Below are positions 7,996 to 17,515 of a DNA stretch of 64,000 nucleotides, piece by piece. Each line of letters starts with the position of its first letter. Position 1 is the stretch's first letter. The position numbers and the translations under genes are program-made. The notes under the pieces were generated by a model, which saw only the letters and a program-made list of their open reading frames with translations, made no database searches and had not been told where the DNA came from. The DNA is from Pseudomonas nabeulensis (GTDB lineage: Bacteria > Pseudomonadota > Gammaproteobacteria > Pseudomonadales > Pseudomonadaceae): assembly GCF_004682045.1 (NCBI RefSeq), contig NZ_QUZT01000011.1:1-64000 (forward strand). Direction: 5' to 3'.

Positions 7996-8724
7996 TTACA
8001 GCGCCAGACTGACCAATACCGCGACTTCCAGCAGCTCCAGCAACGCCCCGGCGGTGTCGCCGGTGGTTCCGCCCAGGCGCTTGACCATCAGGTGACGCAA
8101 ACCGATAAAGCACAGCGCAGCCAGCAAAACAGCCATGCCGCCGCTGAAACCGCCGATCAGGATGCACGCCAGGCCACTCAGGATCAGCACCTGTTGGCCG
8201 ACGCCCCTCGGTAAATGATCCGACAAGGCCTGGCCCAATCCTCCTGCACGCACATAACGGGTCGTCAGAAACAACGCCAACATCGACGCTCGACCGATCA
8301 GCGGTGCCAGGAGCAACGCCGCGCCGTTGTGTTGCTCGATCAACGCCACCAGCGCGGTGAACTTGAGCAACAACACCAGGCCCAACGTCACCACCGCAAT
8401 CGGCCCGCTGCGCGGGTCTTTCATGATGGTGAGGGTGCGCTCACGGTCACCAAAGCCACCCAGCCAGGCGTCGGCGCTGTCTGCCAGGCCGTCCAGGTGC
8501 AGGCCTCCACTGAGCAGCACCCAGGCCGTCAGCAACAGTGCGGCGTGCAGCAGCAAGGGCGATCCCATCAACACGGCGTTCAGGGCCCACAACAGTACGC
8601 CGAACAACACGCCGACCAGCGGGTAAAACAGCAACGAACGCCCCAGCTCCTGGGGTTGCGGCATGCCCGGCAAACGAATCGGCAGGCTGCTGAGAAATTG
8701 CAGGGCGATCCAAAACGGCAGCAT
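7996..8724 (-). CDS. cobS: Adenosylcobinamide-GDP ribazoletransferase CobS
   Basis: Integral membrane enzyme of 242 residues that joins adenosylcobinamide-GDP with alpha-ribazole (or its phosphate), the last assembly step of the lower ligand of cobalamin. The family motif GGLHLDGLADSADAW is at 73-87 and MKDPRSGP at 101-108; several hydrophobic helices follow. It is the last gene of the cobalamin operon, separated from cobC by 2 bases. The marR promoter follows directly. Confidence 0.95.
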   Translation of the reverse strand: MLPFWIALQFLSSLPIRLPGMPQPQELGRSLLFYPLVGVLFGVLLWALNAVLMGSPLLLHAALLLTAWVLLSGGLHLDGLADSADAWLGGFGDRERTLTIMKDPRSGPIAVVTLGLVLLLKFTALVALIEQHNGAALLLAPLIGRASMLALFLTTRYVRAGGLGQALSDHLPRGVGQQVLILSGLACILIGGFSGGMAVLLAALCFIGLRHLMVKRLGGTTGDTAGALLELLEVAVLVSLAL

Positions 8725-8726
8725 CG

Positions 8727-9302
8727 TCAGATTCCTTCCTTCAACACGCCATCCGCGTTGATTTGCAGGCTGAACAACCCAGCGTGCCCAACCTCAACAT
8801 TCAGCAACTGCTCACGGGGCAAACCACGCGCCCGCGCCAGCAAGAGACGCATCACGCCGCCATGGCTGATCAACAACACACGCTCGCCGGCGTAGGCCTG
8901 CTGTAGGCGTGAGATTGCGCCCAGCACCCGATCGGAAAAGTCACTGACAGGCTCGCCATCCGGCGGCGTAAAACCGTACGGATCAGCCCAGAACAACCCC
9001 AGCGCCTCGGCGTCGGTCTCCATCAGTGCCGCCGCGCTCTGGCCTTCCCAGGCGCCGAAGTGCAACTCCTGTAGAGCCTTTTCCAGGCTGACCGGCACAT
9101 TGAGCCGAGCGCCCAATTCCTCGGCAAATCGCGCACAGCGTTGCAACGGCGAACTGACCAAACGGTCCCAAGGCCCCTGCCCGACTACGGCGGCGCGCAT
9201 CTGCTCCCAGCCCTTGGCGGTGAGCGCGTCGTCCAGGCTGCCACGCAGGCCGCCGCCCAACTCAGTTTCGCCGTGGCGCAGCAGGTCGAGGTGCACGGTC
9301 AT
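8727..9302 (-). CDS. cobC: Alpha-ribazole phosphatase, CobC-type
   Basis: Histidine phosphatase of 191 residues. The phospho-accepting His lies in LLRHGET (RHG at 9-11), and a second catalytic His in [13 protein letters not shown] near the C-terminus. It removes phosphate from alpha-ribazole-5'-phosphate or adenosylcobalamin-5'-phosphate. I chose the ATG at 9302, which overlaps the cobT stop as ATGA; the longer frame reads back into cobT. The name follows Salmonella, since Pseudomonas literature uses cobC for another gene. General phosphoglycerate mutases look similar, but context fixes the role. Confidence 0.9.
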   Translation of the reverse strand: MTVHLDLLRHGETELGGGLRGSLDDALTAKGWEQMRAAVVGQGPWDRLVSSPLQRCARFAEELGARLNVPVSLEKALQELHFGAWEGQSAAALMETDAEALGLFWADPYGFTPPDGEPVSDFSDRVLGAISRLQQAYAGERVLLISHGGVMRLLLARARGLPREQLLNVEVGHAGLFSLQINADGVLKEGI

Positions 9303-10354
9303 GCCGGACGGTCTGCCACGGCCGCTTCGGCAAAGGTGGCCATCTGGCCGTGCAGCGCGCACGCCAGGCGCAACAGCGGCACGGCCAATGCGGCGCCGCT
9401 GCCTTCACCGAGGCGCAGGCCCAATTCCAGCAACGGCTGCGCGTCGAGGCTTTGCAGTACATGACGATGGCCTGGCTCGGCACCCCGATGGCCAAACACC
9501 AACCACTCACGACTGGCCGGATTCAGACGCGTGGCGACCAGTGCCGCCACGGTGCAGATAAATCCGTCCACCAGCACCACGATGCCTTCCTGGGCGCAGG
9601 CCAGATAAGCGCCCACCAGGGCGGCAATTTCAAAACCGCCGAGATTGAACAGGGTTTGCAGCCCATCACTGCGTTGTCCGGCATGCACAGTCAGCGCACG
9701 TTCGATCACGGCAACCTTATGGCTGACGCCTTGCGCATTCAAGCCGGTGCCCGGACCGGTCAAGTCACTGACCTGGCAATCCAGCAACGCGCACGCCAGC
9801 GCACTGGCGGCCGTGGTATTGCCGATGCCCATCTCGCCGCCGATAAACAACTGTGCGCCGCTCTCCCGTGCACGCAGCGCACTGTCGCGACCCGCTTGCA
9901 GGGCCAAGCGACCCTGGGCGGCGGTCATCGCCGGACCGTTGACGAAGTTCGCGGTGCCCGCGCCGATATTCAGGTGGCGTACGCCGGGCAAACTCAGCGA
10001 CGGCGTAATCGTGCCAAGGTCGACCACTTCCAATTGCGCATCCAGTTGCCGCGCCAAGACGCTGATGGCCGCGCCGCCGCTGACAAAGTTATGCAGCATC
10101 TGCCCGGTCACTTCCTGGGGATAGGCCGATACACCTTCGGCAACCACGCCGTGGTCACCGGCAAAAATCGCGATCCACAGCTGGTCCACAGCAGGTTTTA
10201 CCTGGCCTTGCAGACCAGCCAACTGCACCGCCAGCGCCTCCAGCTGACCCAGGGAACCTGCCGGCTTGGTCAATTGCTGCTGGCGCGCCAGGGCTTGCTC
10301 GTACGCTTGCGCGTCAATCGCCTTACAAGGGTTGAGCCACCAGGAGTCAGTCAT
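9299..10354 (-). CDS. cobT: Nicotinate-nucleotide--dimethylbenzimidazole phosphoribosyltransferase
   Basis: CobT, 351 residues. It transfers phosphoribose from nicotinate mononucleotide to 5,6-dimethylbenzimidazole, the product of bluB in the same operon, giving alpha-ribazole-5'-phosphate. Visible motifs are [29 protein letters not shown], and a C-terminal [14 protein letters not shown] containing the catalytic Glu. The start at 10354 (MTDSWW) overlaps the cobU stop as ATGA. The length is normal for the family. Confidence 0.96.
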   Translation of the reverse strand: MTDSWWLNPCKAIDAQAYEQALARQQQLTKPAGSLGQLEALAVQLAGLQGQVKPAVDQLWIAIFAGDHGVVAEGVSAYPQEVTGQMLHNFVSGGAAISVLARQLDAQLEVVDLGTITPSLSLPGVRHLNIGAGTANFVNGPAMTAAQGRLALQAGRDSALRARESGAQLFIGGEMGIGNTTAASALACALLDCQVSDLTGPGTGLNAQGVSHKVAVIERALTVHAGQRSDGLQTLFNLGGFEIAALVGAYLACAQEGIVVLVDGFICTVAALVATRLNPASREWLVFGHRGAEPGHRHVLQSLDAQPLLELGLRLGEGSGAALAVPLLRLACALHGQMATFAEAAVADRPA

Positions 10355-10872
10355 AACGCAGTACCTTTCAAAGTCAGGGGCAGGCCGGCAACCGTCAGGA
10401 CAACACGCTGACAACGCTCGGCCAAGGCTTGATGCAGCCAACCGGCTTCATCCACATAGCGGCGAGTCAATTCGCCCAGCGGCACGACACCCAGACCGGT
10501 CTCGTTGCTGACAAAAATGATTTCCCCTGGCAGCGTGGCCAGGGTTTCGAGCAGTTGATCGCGTTCCGCCGTCAGCCGGCTTGAGTCTTCAAGCATCAGT
10601 AGATTGGTGAGCCAGAGGGTCAGGCAATCCACCAGCAGGCAATGGCCGACGGCTGCGTTTTCCCGCAGCACCCGTGCCAGTTCAAGAGGCTCTTCGATCA
10701 GGCCCCAGTGATCGGGGCGGCGCTGGCGATGCAACGCGACGCGCTCATTCATCTCGCCGTCCAGGGGCTGGCTGGTGGCGATATAGATGACGGGCAACGC
10801 GCTGTCGCTGGCGAGTTTTTCGGCGAGGCGGCTTTTGCCGGAACGGGCGCCGCCGAGGATCAGTTGGAGCAT
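10351..10872 (-). CDS. cobU: Adenosylcobinamide kinase / guanylyltransferase
   Basis: Bifunctional CobU (CobP in Pseudomonas naming), 173 residues. It phosphorylates adenosylcobinamide and then transfers GMP to it. The P-loop GGARSGKS is at 7-14. The region [12 protein letters not shown] holds residues typical of the guanylylation site in this family, and [11 protein letters not shown] lies further on. It overlaps cobT by four bases. A REPIN separates it from cobQ upstream, the only sizeable gap inside the operon. Confidence 0.95.
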   Translation of the reverse strand: MLQLILGGARSGKSRLAEKLASDSALPVIYIATSQPLDGEMNERVALHRQRRPDHWGLIEEPLELARVLRENAAVGHCLLVDCLTLWLTNLLMLEDSSRLTAERDQLLETLATLPGEIIFVSNETGLGVVPLGELTRRYVDEAGWLHQALAERCQRVVLTVAGLPLTLKGTAL

Positions 10873-10923
10873 GGGGTTATACCTTGTTTCGCCGAATCGG
10901 TTTTCGAGACAGACACATCCCCC

Positions 10924-11015
10924 TGTGGGAGGGGGCTTGCCCCCGATGGCAGTGTGTCAGTCAAAGTTGCTCTAACTGAACCACCGCTATCGGGGGCAAG
11001 CCCCCTCCCACATTT
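10924..11015. repeat. REPIN (two inverted REP arms)
   Basis: Left arm TGTGGGAGGGGGCTTGCCCC and its inverse on the right, separated by about 45 bases containing GTGTCAGTCA. It sits between cobQ and cobU inside the cobalamin operon and could form a large hairpin in the transcript. Confidence 0.9.
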
Positions 11016-11032
11016 GGATAATGTGCACACCA

Positions 11033-12484
11033 TTAAATCCCGCACAGGCGGCGCAGGAGATCAGTGTCCAAATGATTTTCCACCAGATCCGCCAAACGCT
11101 CCATATCGCGCTCGCGCAACGCGTGGTAATCCACCTCCTGCACATCCTGCAGCCCCGCCCAGCGTAGCAAGGCGCTACACGCAGCCGGCGTTTCAAACAG
11201 ACCATGCAGGTAAGTACCAAGAATCTGCCCATCTGCGCTTTGCGCGCCGTCGCTGCGACCGTCATCCAGCAACACCGCAGCATTCGCCAGCGCAGCACCC
11301 GACGTCACGCCCGCATGAATCTCATACCCGCTGACCTCGGTGTCTTCCAACAACAAACGTCCGTGCACATTGCGCAGTTGCTTCTCTTCTTCCAGCGTGG
11401 TGCTGAACGCCAGCAGCCCCAGTCCTTCGCTGGAGCCCGCAGGCCCTTCCAGACCGAGCGGGTCATGCACCTGCTCGCCGAGCATCTGCAAGCCGCCACA
11501 AATGCCCAGCACCTTGCCGCCGTAGCGCAAGTGCCGCGCCACGGCAGTGTCCCAGCCGTTGGCGCGCAGGTAAGCGAGATCACTGCGCACGCTTTTCGAG
11601 CCCGGCAGGATAATCAGGTCGGCAGCCGGGATCGGCTGGCCCGGGCCGATAAACTGCAAATCCACTTGGGGATGCAAACGCAGCGGGTCGAAATCCGTAT
11701 GGTTGCTGATGCGCGGCAACACCGGCACCACCACCTTGAGCACCTGGGCGGCTTTGTCGATCTGGCGCTGGTCGATGCCATCCTCGGCTTCCAGGTGCAG
11801 GTCCATCACATAGGGCAATACGCCCACCACCGGTTTGCCGGTGCGTGCCTCCAACCAATCCAGCCCCGGTTGCAGCAGCGCGATATCGCCGCGAAAACGG
11901 TTGATGATGAAACCCTGGACCCGCGCTTGTTCGCTGGGCGACAGCAACTCCAGGGTGCCCACCAGATGAGCAAACACGCCGCCACGGTTGATATCGGCGA
12001 TCAGCAGCACCGGGCAGTCCACCGCCTCGGCGAAGCCCATGTTGGCGATATCGTTGGCGCGCAGGTTGATCTCCGCCGGGGAGCCCGCACCTTCCACCAT
12101 CACCACCGGGTAGGCTGCGCTCAGTCGGGCATGGGAGGCCAGCACCGCTTGCATCGCGATGGCTTTGTAGTCGTGATAGGCCACGGCGTTCATGCTGGTC
12201 ACCGCACGGCCGTGGATGATGACTTGGGAGCCGGTATCGCTGTTGGGCTTGAGCAGCACCGGGTTCATATCGGTGTGCGGCGCCAAGTTGGCGGCCTGGG
12301 CCTGCACGGCCTGGGCGCGGCCGATCTCGCCACCTTCGGCGGTCACGGCGCTGTTGAGGGCCATGTTCTGCGGCTTGAACGGCGCGACCGCCACGCCTTG
12401 GCGAACCAGCCAGCGGCACAATGCAGTCACCAGTGTGCTTTTACCGGCGTCGGAGGTGGTGCCTTGCACCATCAGCGTACTCAT
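11033..12484 (-). CDS. cobQ: Cobyric acid synthase CobQ
   Basis: Glutamine-dependent amidotransferase of 483 residues that amidates four side chains of adenosylcobyrinic acid a,c-diamide. The N-terminal ATPase-like domain starts with [14 protein letters not shown] (P-loop about 7-17). The C-terminal GATase domain has nucleophile C329 in [10 protein letters not shown]. The start at 12484 overlaps the stop of the PLP gene as ATGA; the longer frame to 12649 is rejected because it reads antisense-like sequence inside that gene. Length and motifs are complete. Confidence 0.96.
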   Translation of the reverse strand: MSTLMVQGTTSDAGKSTLVTALCRWLVRQGVAVAPFKPQNMALNSAVTAEGGEIGRAQAVQAQAANLAPHTDMNPVLLKPNSDTGSQVIIHGRAVTSMNAVAYHDYKAIAMQAVLASHARLSAAYPVVMVEGAGSPAEINLRANDIANMGFAEAVDCPVLLIADINRGGVFAHLVGTLELLSPSEQARVQGFIINRFRGDIALLQPGLDWLEARTGKPVVGVLPYVMDLHLEAEDGIDQRQIDKAAQVLKVVVPVLPRISNHTDFDPLRLHPQVDLQFIGPGQPIPAADLIILPGSKSVRSDLAYLRANGWDTAVARHLRYGGKVLGICGGLQMLGEQVHDPLGLEGPAGSSEGLGLLAFSTTLEEEKQLRNVHGRLLLEDTEVSGYEIHAGVTSGAALANAAVLLDDGRSDGAQSADGQILGTYLHGLFETPAACSALLRWAGLQDVQEVDYHALRERDMERLADLVENHLDTDLLRRLCGI

Positions 12485-13470
12485 GAAGCATCCTTGTAGG
12501 CGGCCAGGGCTTCGTCGAGGCGTAGCCAGTCGGCCTCGGTGTCGGGCAGGCCAAAACGCAGGCTGCTGTCGTGGACGAACAAACGCAGCAGGATGCCGCG
12601 CTGGGCCATGAATTCGTGCAAGCGTTCGGCGTGCGGGGTGATCATCCATTGGAACAGCGCGCAGCCACCCTGGGGCTGGAAGCCATGCCGCTCAAGCAAG
12701 GCGAACAAGCGTTTGCCAGCCTCGATACACCGCGTGCGTTGCCGTGCCTGCCCTGCCACGTCACGCAGGCACACCTGCCCCACCAACCGGGTGGGTCCGC
12801 TGACGGCCCAAGGCCCGACTTGTTCAGCGAGCAATTTGAGCAACTTGCGTTCGGCCAACACAAAACCCAGCCGCACACCGGCCAGGCCGAAGAATTTGCC
12901 AAATGAACGCAGCACGATCAGGCCGACCTGATGGGCTTCACTCGCCAGGCTCAATTGCGGGGTCACATCCATGAAAGCTTCGTCCACCACCAGCCAGCCG
13001 CCGCGCTGGGCCAGGCGCGTGTGCCAGTCCAGCAAGCGTTGCGGGGGCAGGCTCAGGCCCGTGGGGTTATTGGGATTGACCACCACCAGTACGTCGAGGC
13101 TGTCGAGGAAGAAATCCACTTCCTGCTCCTGCACTTCACGCACCACATAGCCGGCGCGCCGCCAGGCTTCGGCGTGTTCGGCATAGCACGGCGACAGCAC
13201 CCCGACCTTGCCCGCACGACGCAGGCGCGGCAGCAACTGGATCGCCGCCTGGGAACCGGGCACCGGCAACAAATGCGCGGCGCCGTAGTATTCGCTGGCG
13301 GCCTGTTCCAGGCCATCGTCGGTCTCTGGCAAACGTGCCCAGGCCCGCAAGGGAATCTCGGGAATGGGCCAGGGCCAGGGAGCCAGGCCGCTGGAGAGGT
13401 CCAGCCAGTCGGCCTCGGCGATTCCGTATTGCAGCGCCGCCTTGCGCAGTCGGCCACCGTGTTCAAGCAT
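12481..13470 (-). CDS. cobD: Threonine-phosphate decarboxylase (PLP enzyme)
   Basis: Fold-type I PLP enzyme of 329 residues that makes (R)-1-amino-2-propanol O-2-phosphate, the linker used by CbiB. Motifs are VNPNNPTG at 131-138, DEAF at 163-166 and the PLP-binding lysine K192 in [14 protein letters not shown]. It is called CobD in Salmonella and CobC in Pseudomonas denitrificans. Its start overlaps cbiB by eight bases and its stop overlaps the cobQ start. A histidinol-phosphate aminotransferase would look alike; position in the operon decides. Confidence 0.93.
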   Translation of the reverse strand: MLEHGGRLRKAALQYGIAEADWLDLSSGLAPWPWPIPEIPLRAWARLPETDDGLEQAASEYYGAAHLLPVPGSQAAIQLLPRLRRAGKVGVLSPCYAEHAEAWRRAGYVVREVQEQEVDFFLDSLDVLVVVNPNNPTGLSLPPQRLLDWHTRLAQRGGWLVVDEAFMDVTPQLSLASEAHQVGLIVLRSFGKFFGLAGVRLGFVLAERKLLKLLAEQVGPWAVSGPTRLVGQVCLRDVAGQARQRTRCIEAGKRLFALLERHGFQPQGGCALFQWMITPHAERLHEFMAQRGILLRLFVHDSSLRFGLPDTEADWLRLDEALAAYKDAS

Positions 13471-14371
13471 AGAATTGCGCCCCCGCGCACAGGATCAGCA
13501 GCCACAACCATACGCCGCGTTGCACCAGTTGCCAGCCTCGGTCGATGGAGTCCGCATCCGCTGGCGGGCCTTCGCCCAGCTGCGAACGCTGATGGACTTC
13601 GCCGTGATAGATCGCGGCACCACCCAGTTCGACACCGAGGGCGCCTGCACCGGCAGCCATCACCGGGCCAGCGTTGGGGCTGTCCCACGTCGGGCCCTGG
13701 GTGCGCCAGCATTTAAGTGCCAGTCGGGTTTTGCCGAGCAGCGCGTAGGTCAATGCCACCAAGCGGGCAGGAATGTAGTTCAACACGTCATCGATTTTGG
13801 CCGCAGCCCAGCCAAAGCGCTCGAAGCGTTCGTTGCGGTAGCCCCACATGGCATCCAGGGTGTTGCTCAGGCGGTACAGCACCACGCCCGGCACACCCGC
13901 CACGACAAACCAGAACAACGCGGCAAACACCGCATCGCTGCCGTTTTCCAGCACCGACTCCGTGGCGGCGCGGGCGACTTCGGTGCGGTCCAATTCGCTG
14001 GTCTGACGGCTCACCAAATAGCTCACGCGTTTGCGCGCCTCGTCCAGGTCATCACTGCGCAAGGCCTGGGCCACCGGGATCACATGTTCGCCCAGGCTGC
14101 GCATGCCGAGGGCACAGTACAGCGCCAGGATCTCCAGCACCCAACCAATATACGGCGCCCAGGACAATGCCGTGGCCAGCAGGGTCAGTGGCACTACCGC
14201 GATAACCCACGCGGTCACGCCGTGGCTGCGCCAGCCACGCCCACCGGTATTGAAACGTTGCTCGATGCGCCCGGCGAAACTGCCGAACGCCACCAGCGGA
14301 TGCCAGCGCCTGGGCTCGCCCAGCAGCGCATCCAGCGCCACGGCCGCGACACACAGCAAGGCCACACTCAT
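13463..14371 (-). CDS. cbiB: Adenosylcobinamide-phosphate synthase CbiB
   Basis: Integral membrane protein of 302 residues (CobD in Pseudomonas naming) that attaches the aminopropanol linker to adenosylcobyric acid. The N-terminus [16 protein letters not shown] motif (residues about 9-19, [16 protein letters not shown]) is characteristic, as is AARDD-type sequence seen here as [19 protein letters not shown]. Several membrane helices follow. The start at 14371 overlaps the bluB stop as ATGA. Confidence 0.94.
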   Translation of the reverse strand: MSVALLCVAAVALDALLGEPRRWHPLVAFGSFAGRIEQRFNTGGRGWRSHGVTAWVIAVVPLTLLATALSWAPYIGWVLEILALYCALGMRSLGEHVIPVAQALRSDDLDEARKRVSYLVSRQTSELDRTEVARAATESVLENGSDAVFAALFWFVVAGVPGVVLYRLSNTLDAMWGYRNERFERFGWAAAKIDDVLNYIPARLVALTYALLGKTRLALKCWRTQGPTWDSPNAGPVMAAGAGALGVELGGAAIYHGEVHQRSQLGEGPPADADSIDRGWQLVQRGVWLWLLILCAGAQFYA

Positions 14372-15018
14372 TGACTCACTCCCCACGTGTTTTCATACAG
14401 CATGTCACTCAGCGGCCGAGGCTCGGTCCAGCCTTCGAGCTGCAACATCGGTGCCGGGTAAAACTCGGTCACCGGCCCCAGGCACAACACCGCCAGGGGC
14501 TTGGCGCCGGGCGGCAAGCCCAGCAGATCGGCCAGGGCCTGGGGTTCGAACAGCGAGACCCAGCCCATGCCCAGGCCTTCGACGCGGGCCGCGAGCCACA
14601 GATTCTGGATCGCACAGGACAGCGAGGCCATGTCCATTTCCGGCAAGGTGCGCCGGCCAAAGATGTGGCGTTCGCGATCATCCATCAGCGCAGCCACCAG
14701 CACTTCGGCGCAATCGTGGATGCCTTCGACCTTGAGCTTCATAAATTCGTCGGAGCGCTCGCCCAAGGCTTCGGCGGTGCGTACGCGCTCTTCTTCCACC
14801 AGATGCTGGATTTGGCCACGCAGCTGGCGGTCACTGATGCGGATAAAGCGCCACGGCTGCATCAGGCCGACGCTGGGGGCTTGATGGGCAGCGTGGAGCA
14901 GGCGGTGGAGCAACTCGGGGGCGACCGTGCCGCCGCTGAAGTGGCGCATGTCGCGGCGTTCGGCGATGGCGCGGTAGACGGCTTCGCGGTCGGCCTGGGG
15001 GAAGGCGTTGTCCGTCAT
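14368..15018 (-). CDS. bluB: 5,6-dimethylbenzimidazole synthase BluB
   Basis: Flavin-destructase of 216 residues in the nitroreductase fold. It fragments reduced FMN with oxygen to 5,6-dimethylbenzimidazole, the lower ligand of cobalamin. Motifs are [10 protein letters not shown] near the N-terminus, [15 protein letters not shown] (phosphate/FMN contact) and [12 protein letters not shown]. Its presence with cobT and cobS means this strain makes its own lower ligand aerobically. I chose the ATG at 15018, which overlaps the cobB stop as ATGA, rather than an upstream extension through a REP element. Confidence 0.95.
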   Translation of the reverse strand: MTDNAFPQADREAVYRAIAERRDMRHFSGGTVAPELLHRLLHAAHQAPSVGLMQPWRFIRISDRQLRGQIQHLVEEERVRTAEALGERSDEFMKLKVEGIHDCAEVLVAALMDDRERHIFGRRTLPEMDMASLSCAIQNLWLAARVEGLGMGWVSLFEPQALADLLGLPPGAKPLAVLCLGPVTEFYPAPMLQLEGWTEPRPLSDMLYENTWGVSQ

Positions 15019-16403
15019 GGCCTCATCGGGGGCAAGCCCCCTCCCACATTTTGATCTGCAAACGCCGTTAATGTGGGAGCTGGCTTGCCTGCGATGGCGG
15101 CCTCCCGGTCTGGCGCAAACAACGCGGCCACTGCGCTCGGATTCGACGGGAAATAAAAGTGCACGTACGAAGCCGTCATGCGCCCCTGCCGATACACCGC
15201 CTCGGCCCCACGCCCACCGTTGGGGCTCAGGCCACGGGCAATCGGTTGCCACTGCGTGCTGGTCAGCGAGTGATGATAAGTATGGCCGCGCAACGTACCT
15301 TCGGGCAGCTCGACATTTTGCAGCGCCAGGGCCGCGAGCTTCTTCTGCATCACCGCATCGCCCTGCAACAGGCTGACCAGTTCGGCGCGGGTTCCGTCGA
15401 CATCGGTGAGCGAATCCAGCAGATAGAGCATGCCGCCACATTCGGCGAGCAACGGTTTGCCCGCCGCGTGATGGGCGCGGATGGCTTCTAGCATCGAGGT
15501 ATTTTCCGACAGTGCCTTGTGGTGCAATTCCGGATAACCACCGGGAAGGTACAGGCTGTCGGCGTCAGGCAACTCCCGGTCGTGGATCGGCGAGAAGAAT
15601 GTCAGCTCGGCGCCCATCGCCCGCAGCAAATCGAGGCTGGCGCCATAGGTAAAGGCAAAGGCTTCGTCGCGGGCCACGGCGATACGTACGCCGGCAAGCG
15701 ATGGCTCGGCCGCGATCACTTCCGGCGCGGCGAAGGTCACTGGCGGCGGCAACGCGACTTCACAACTGCTGCCCAGGGCCTGGGCGGCAGCGTCCAGGCG
15801 CACGTCTAGGTCATTCAGTTCACTGGCTTGCACCAGGCCCAAATGGCGGCTCGGCAATTCGATCCCGGTTTCGCGGGACAGCGCGCCATACCAGCGCAAG
15901 CCTTCGGTGAGGCTGCCTTCCAACAGTTGCGCATGGCGCAGGGTGCCGACGCGATTGGCCAGCACGCCGGCGAATGGCAAGTCCGGCTGGTAGCGCGCCA
16001 GGCCAAGGGCCAGTGCGCCGAACGTCTGGGCCATGGCGGTGCCGTCGATCACGCCCAGCACCGGCACGCCGAAGTGGCGGGCCAAATCGGCGCTGGATGG
16101 GGTGCCGTCAAACAAGCCCATCACGCCTTCAATCAGGATCAGGTCGGCCTCCCCCGCCGCTTCCCACAGCAGGCGGCGGCTTTCTTGCTCACCCACCATC
16201 CACATATCCAATTGATACACCGGCGCACCGCTGGCGCGTTCGTGGATCATCGGATCGAGAAAGTCCGGCCCGCATTTGAACACGCGCACTTTACGACCCA
16301 GATTGCGGTGCAAACGGGCCAGCGCGGCGGTGACGGTGGTTTTGCCCTGGCCGGACGCCGGTGCGGCGATCAATACGGCCGGGCAATGACGGGGCTGATT
16401 CAA
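15015..16403 (-). CDS. cobB: Cobyrinate a,c-diamide synthase CobB, with REP-encoded tail
   Basis: Glutamine-dependent enzyme of 462 residues that amidates the a and c side chains of hydrogenobyrinic/cobyrinic acid. The P-loop APASGQGKTT is at 14-23, and GATase nucleophile C322 lies in LLAECGGMLYLLDS. The normal end of the family is near VHFYFPSNP...AALFAP. Here about 31 residues follow, of which about 24 (AIAGKPAPT... to NVGGGLPPM) are read straight through a REPIN at 15024-15097, in frame, to a stop that still overlaps the bluB start. The tail is probably unstructured; core activity should be unaffected. Confidence 0.95.
   Translation of the reverse strand: MNQPRHCPAVLIAAPASGQGKTTVTAALARLHRNLGRKVRVFKCGPDFLDPMIHERASGAPVYQLDMWMVGEQESRRLLWEAAGEADLILIEGVMGLFDGTPSSADLARHFGVPVLGVIDGTAMAQTFGALALGLARYQPDLPFAGVLANRVGTLRHAQLLEGSLTEGLRWYGALSRETGIELPSRHLGLVQASELNDLDVRLDAAAQALGSSCEVALPPPVTFAAPEVIAAEPSLAGVRIAVARDEAFAFTYGASLDLLRAMGAELTFFSPIHDRELPDADSLYLPGGYPELHHKALSENTSMLEAIRAHHAAGKPLLAECGGMLYLLDSLTDVDGTRAELVSLLQGDAVMQKKLAALALQNVELPEGTLRGHTYHHSLTSTQWQPIARGLSPNGGRGAEAVYRQGRMTASYVHFYFPSNPSAVAALFAPDREAAIAGKPAPTLTAFADQNVGGGLPPMRP
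15024..15097. repeat. REPIN inside the 3' end of cobB
   Basis: Arm ATCGGGGGCAAGCCCCCTCC, spacer TTTTGATCTGCAAACGCCG, then a divergent inverse arm (TGTGGGAGCTGGCTTGCCTG). The arm order is opposite to that of the REPIN at 10924. Translated as the CobB C-terminus. Confidence 0.88.
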
Positions 16404-17011
16404 AGTTCGACGCCCTTCTGTGCCTTGATACCGGCCTGGAAGGCGTGTTTGAGCATGCCCATTTCGGTGACGGTGTCGCCCAGCTCGATCATCTCGGGCT
16501 TGGCACCACGGCCGGTGACCACCACGTGTTGCATCGGCGGACGGGCTTGCAAGTCACTGAGCACGCTGTCCAAGTCGAGATAGCCATGCTTGAGAGCGAT
16601 GTTCAGCTCGTCGAGCACGACCATGCCGATGGACGGGTCTTGCAGCAGTTCGCGGGACACCGCCCAAGCGGCTTCGGCGGCGGCGATGTCGCGCTGGCGG
16701 TCCTGGGTTTCCCAGGTGAAGCCTTCGCCCATCACATGGAAGCGAACCTGCTCGGGGAAACGGCGGAAAAACAGCTCCTCGCCCGTGCTGTTGCGGCCCT
16801 TGATGAACTGCACCACGCCGCACTGCATCCCGTGGCCCATGGCCCGGGCAAGCATGCCAAACGCGGAGCTGCTTTTGCCCTTGCCGTTGCCGGTCAGCAC
16901 CAGCAGCAAACCGCATTCGTTGGGGGAATTGGCGATGCGCTCGTCGATCACGGCTTTTTTGCGCAGCATGCGCGCCAGGTGGCGTTCGTCGCGGTCGGGG
17001 GAATCGGTCAT
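16400..17011 (-). CDS. cobO: Cob(I)yrinic acid a,c-diamide adenosyltransferase CobO
   Basis: Corrinoid adenosyltransferase of the CobA/CobO/BtuR family, 203 residues. It moves the adenosyl group from ATP to cobalt. The P-loop LTGNGKGKSSSAFG begins near residue 39, and MVVLDELNIAL is the Walker B-like segment. CGGAGAG precedes the ATG at 17011; the longer frame to 17074 lacks a binding site. It is the first gene of the operon and lies directly downstream of the cobalamin riboswitch. Confidence 0.95.
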   Translation of the reverse strand: MTDSPDRDERHLARMLRKKAVIDERIANSPNECGLLLVLTGNGKGKSSSAFGMLARAMGHGMQCGVVQFIKGRNSTGEELFFRRFPEQVRFHVMGEGFTWETQDRQRDIAAAEAAWAVSRELLQDPSIGMVVLDELNIALKHGYLDLDSVLSDLQARPPMQHVVVTGRGAKPEMIELGDTVTEMGMLKHAFQAGIKAQKGVEL

Positions 17012-17094
17012 GGCAGCTCTCCGTTGGGGCTGGACAAAAACGGCGGGCAGGAAAAAGACATTACAGACAGCCAAGCATCGCCCACCGTGATGCT

Positions 17095-17325
17095 GTTGGA
17101 TGCTCCGGGCCGGTCTCCGGGCTCATGAGTGGCGCAATTGGCCGTCGCTGCGCCTTCCCATATCGGCGTCGATACAGTGGCAAAAAGCAGCGTCTTGACT
17201 CATTTACCGTTGCGGGGGCAGCGCCGGAATTGCGGCGGCACTGTGTACAAGTGCGCTCACTCACCGGCTTCCCTGTTTCACTCTGTCGACCCATGGGTCA
17301 CAGAGCACCTGGAACAAGTCGCGAA
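17095..17325 (-). ncRNA. Cobalamin riboswitch
   Basis: Read on the minus strand, the leader carries in order the conserved blocks of the AdoCbl aptamer: GGGAAGCCGGTG (17264-17281), AATTCCGGCGCTGCCCCCGC then AAC (about 17209-17232), the B12 box GCCACTG (17175-17181), GGGAAGGCGC (about 17150-17160) and the closing GAGCCCGGAGACCGGCC (17108-17124). About 85 bases separate it from the cobO start. On binding B12 it should reduce expression of the whole cobO-cobS operon, by premature termination or by hiding the ribosome site. Confidence 0.93.
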
Positions 17326-17393
17326 GGGTAGTGGGTTGGGGGTGGAGCGTCAATTAAAGCTGCTGCACTTACCCAAGACCACTACAAAACAAT

Positions 17394-17500
17394 TGTGGGA
17401 GGGGGCTTGCCCCCGATGGCGGTGTGTCAGTCAATGAGTAAGGGACTGAAGCACCGACATCGGGGGCAAGTCGAACCGTCGCACCGCCCCTCCCACATTT
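17394..17500. repeat. REPIN with a variant right arm
   Basis: The left arm is the usual TGTGGGAGGGGGCTTGCCCC. In the right arm, 16 bases (17471-17486, TCGAACCGTCGCACCG) sit between GGGGGCAAG and CCCCTCCCACA, where other copies are contiguous. It lies between the riboswitch and the NlpC/P60 gene. Confidence 0.85.
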
Positions 17501-17515
17501 TGATCTGATTGTGGC

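Noticed and set aside
17061..17294. 77-codon frame on the cobalamin riboswitch strand
   Set aside because: The same bases form the conserved aptamer blocks in order; the frame has no protein-like features.
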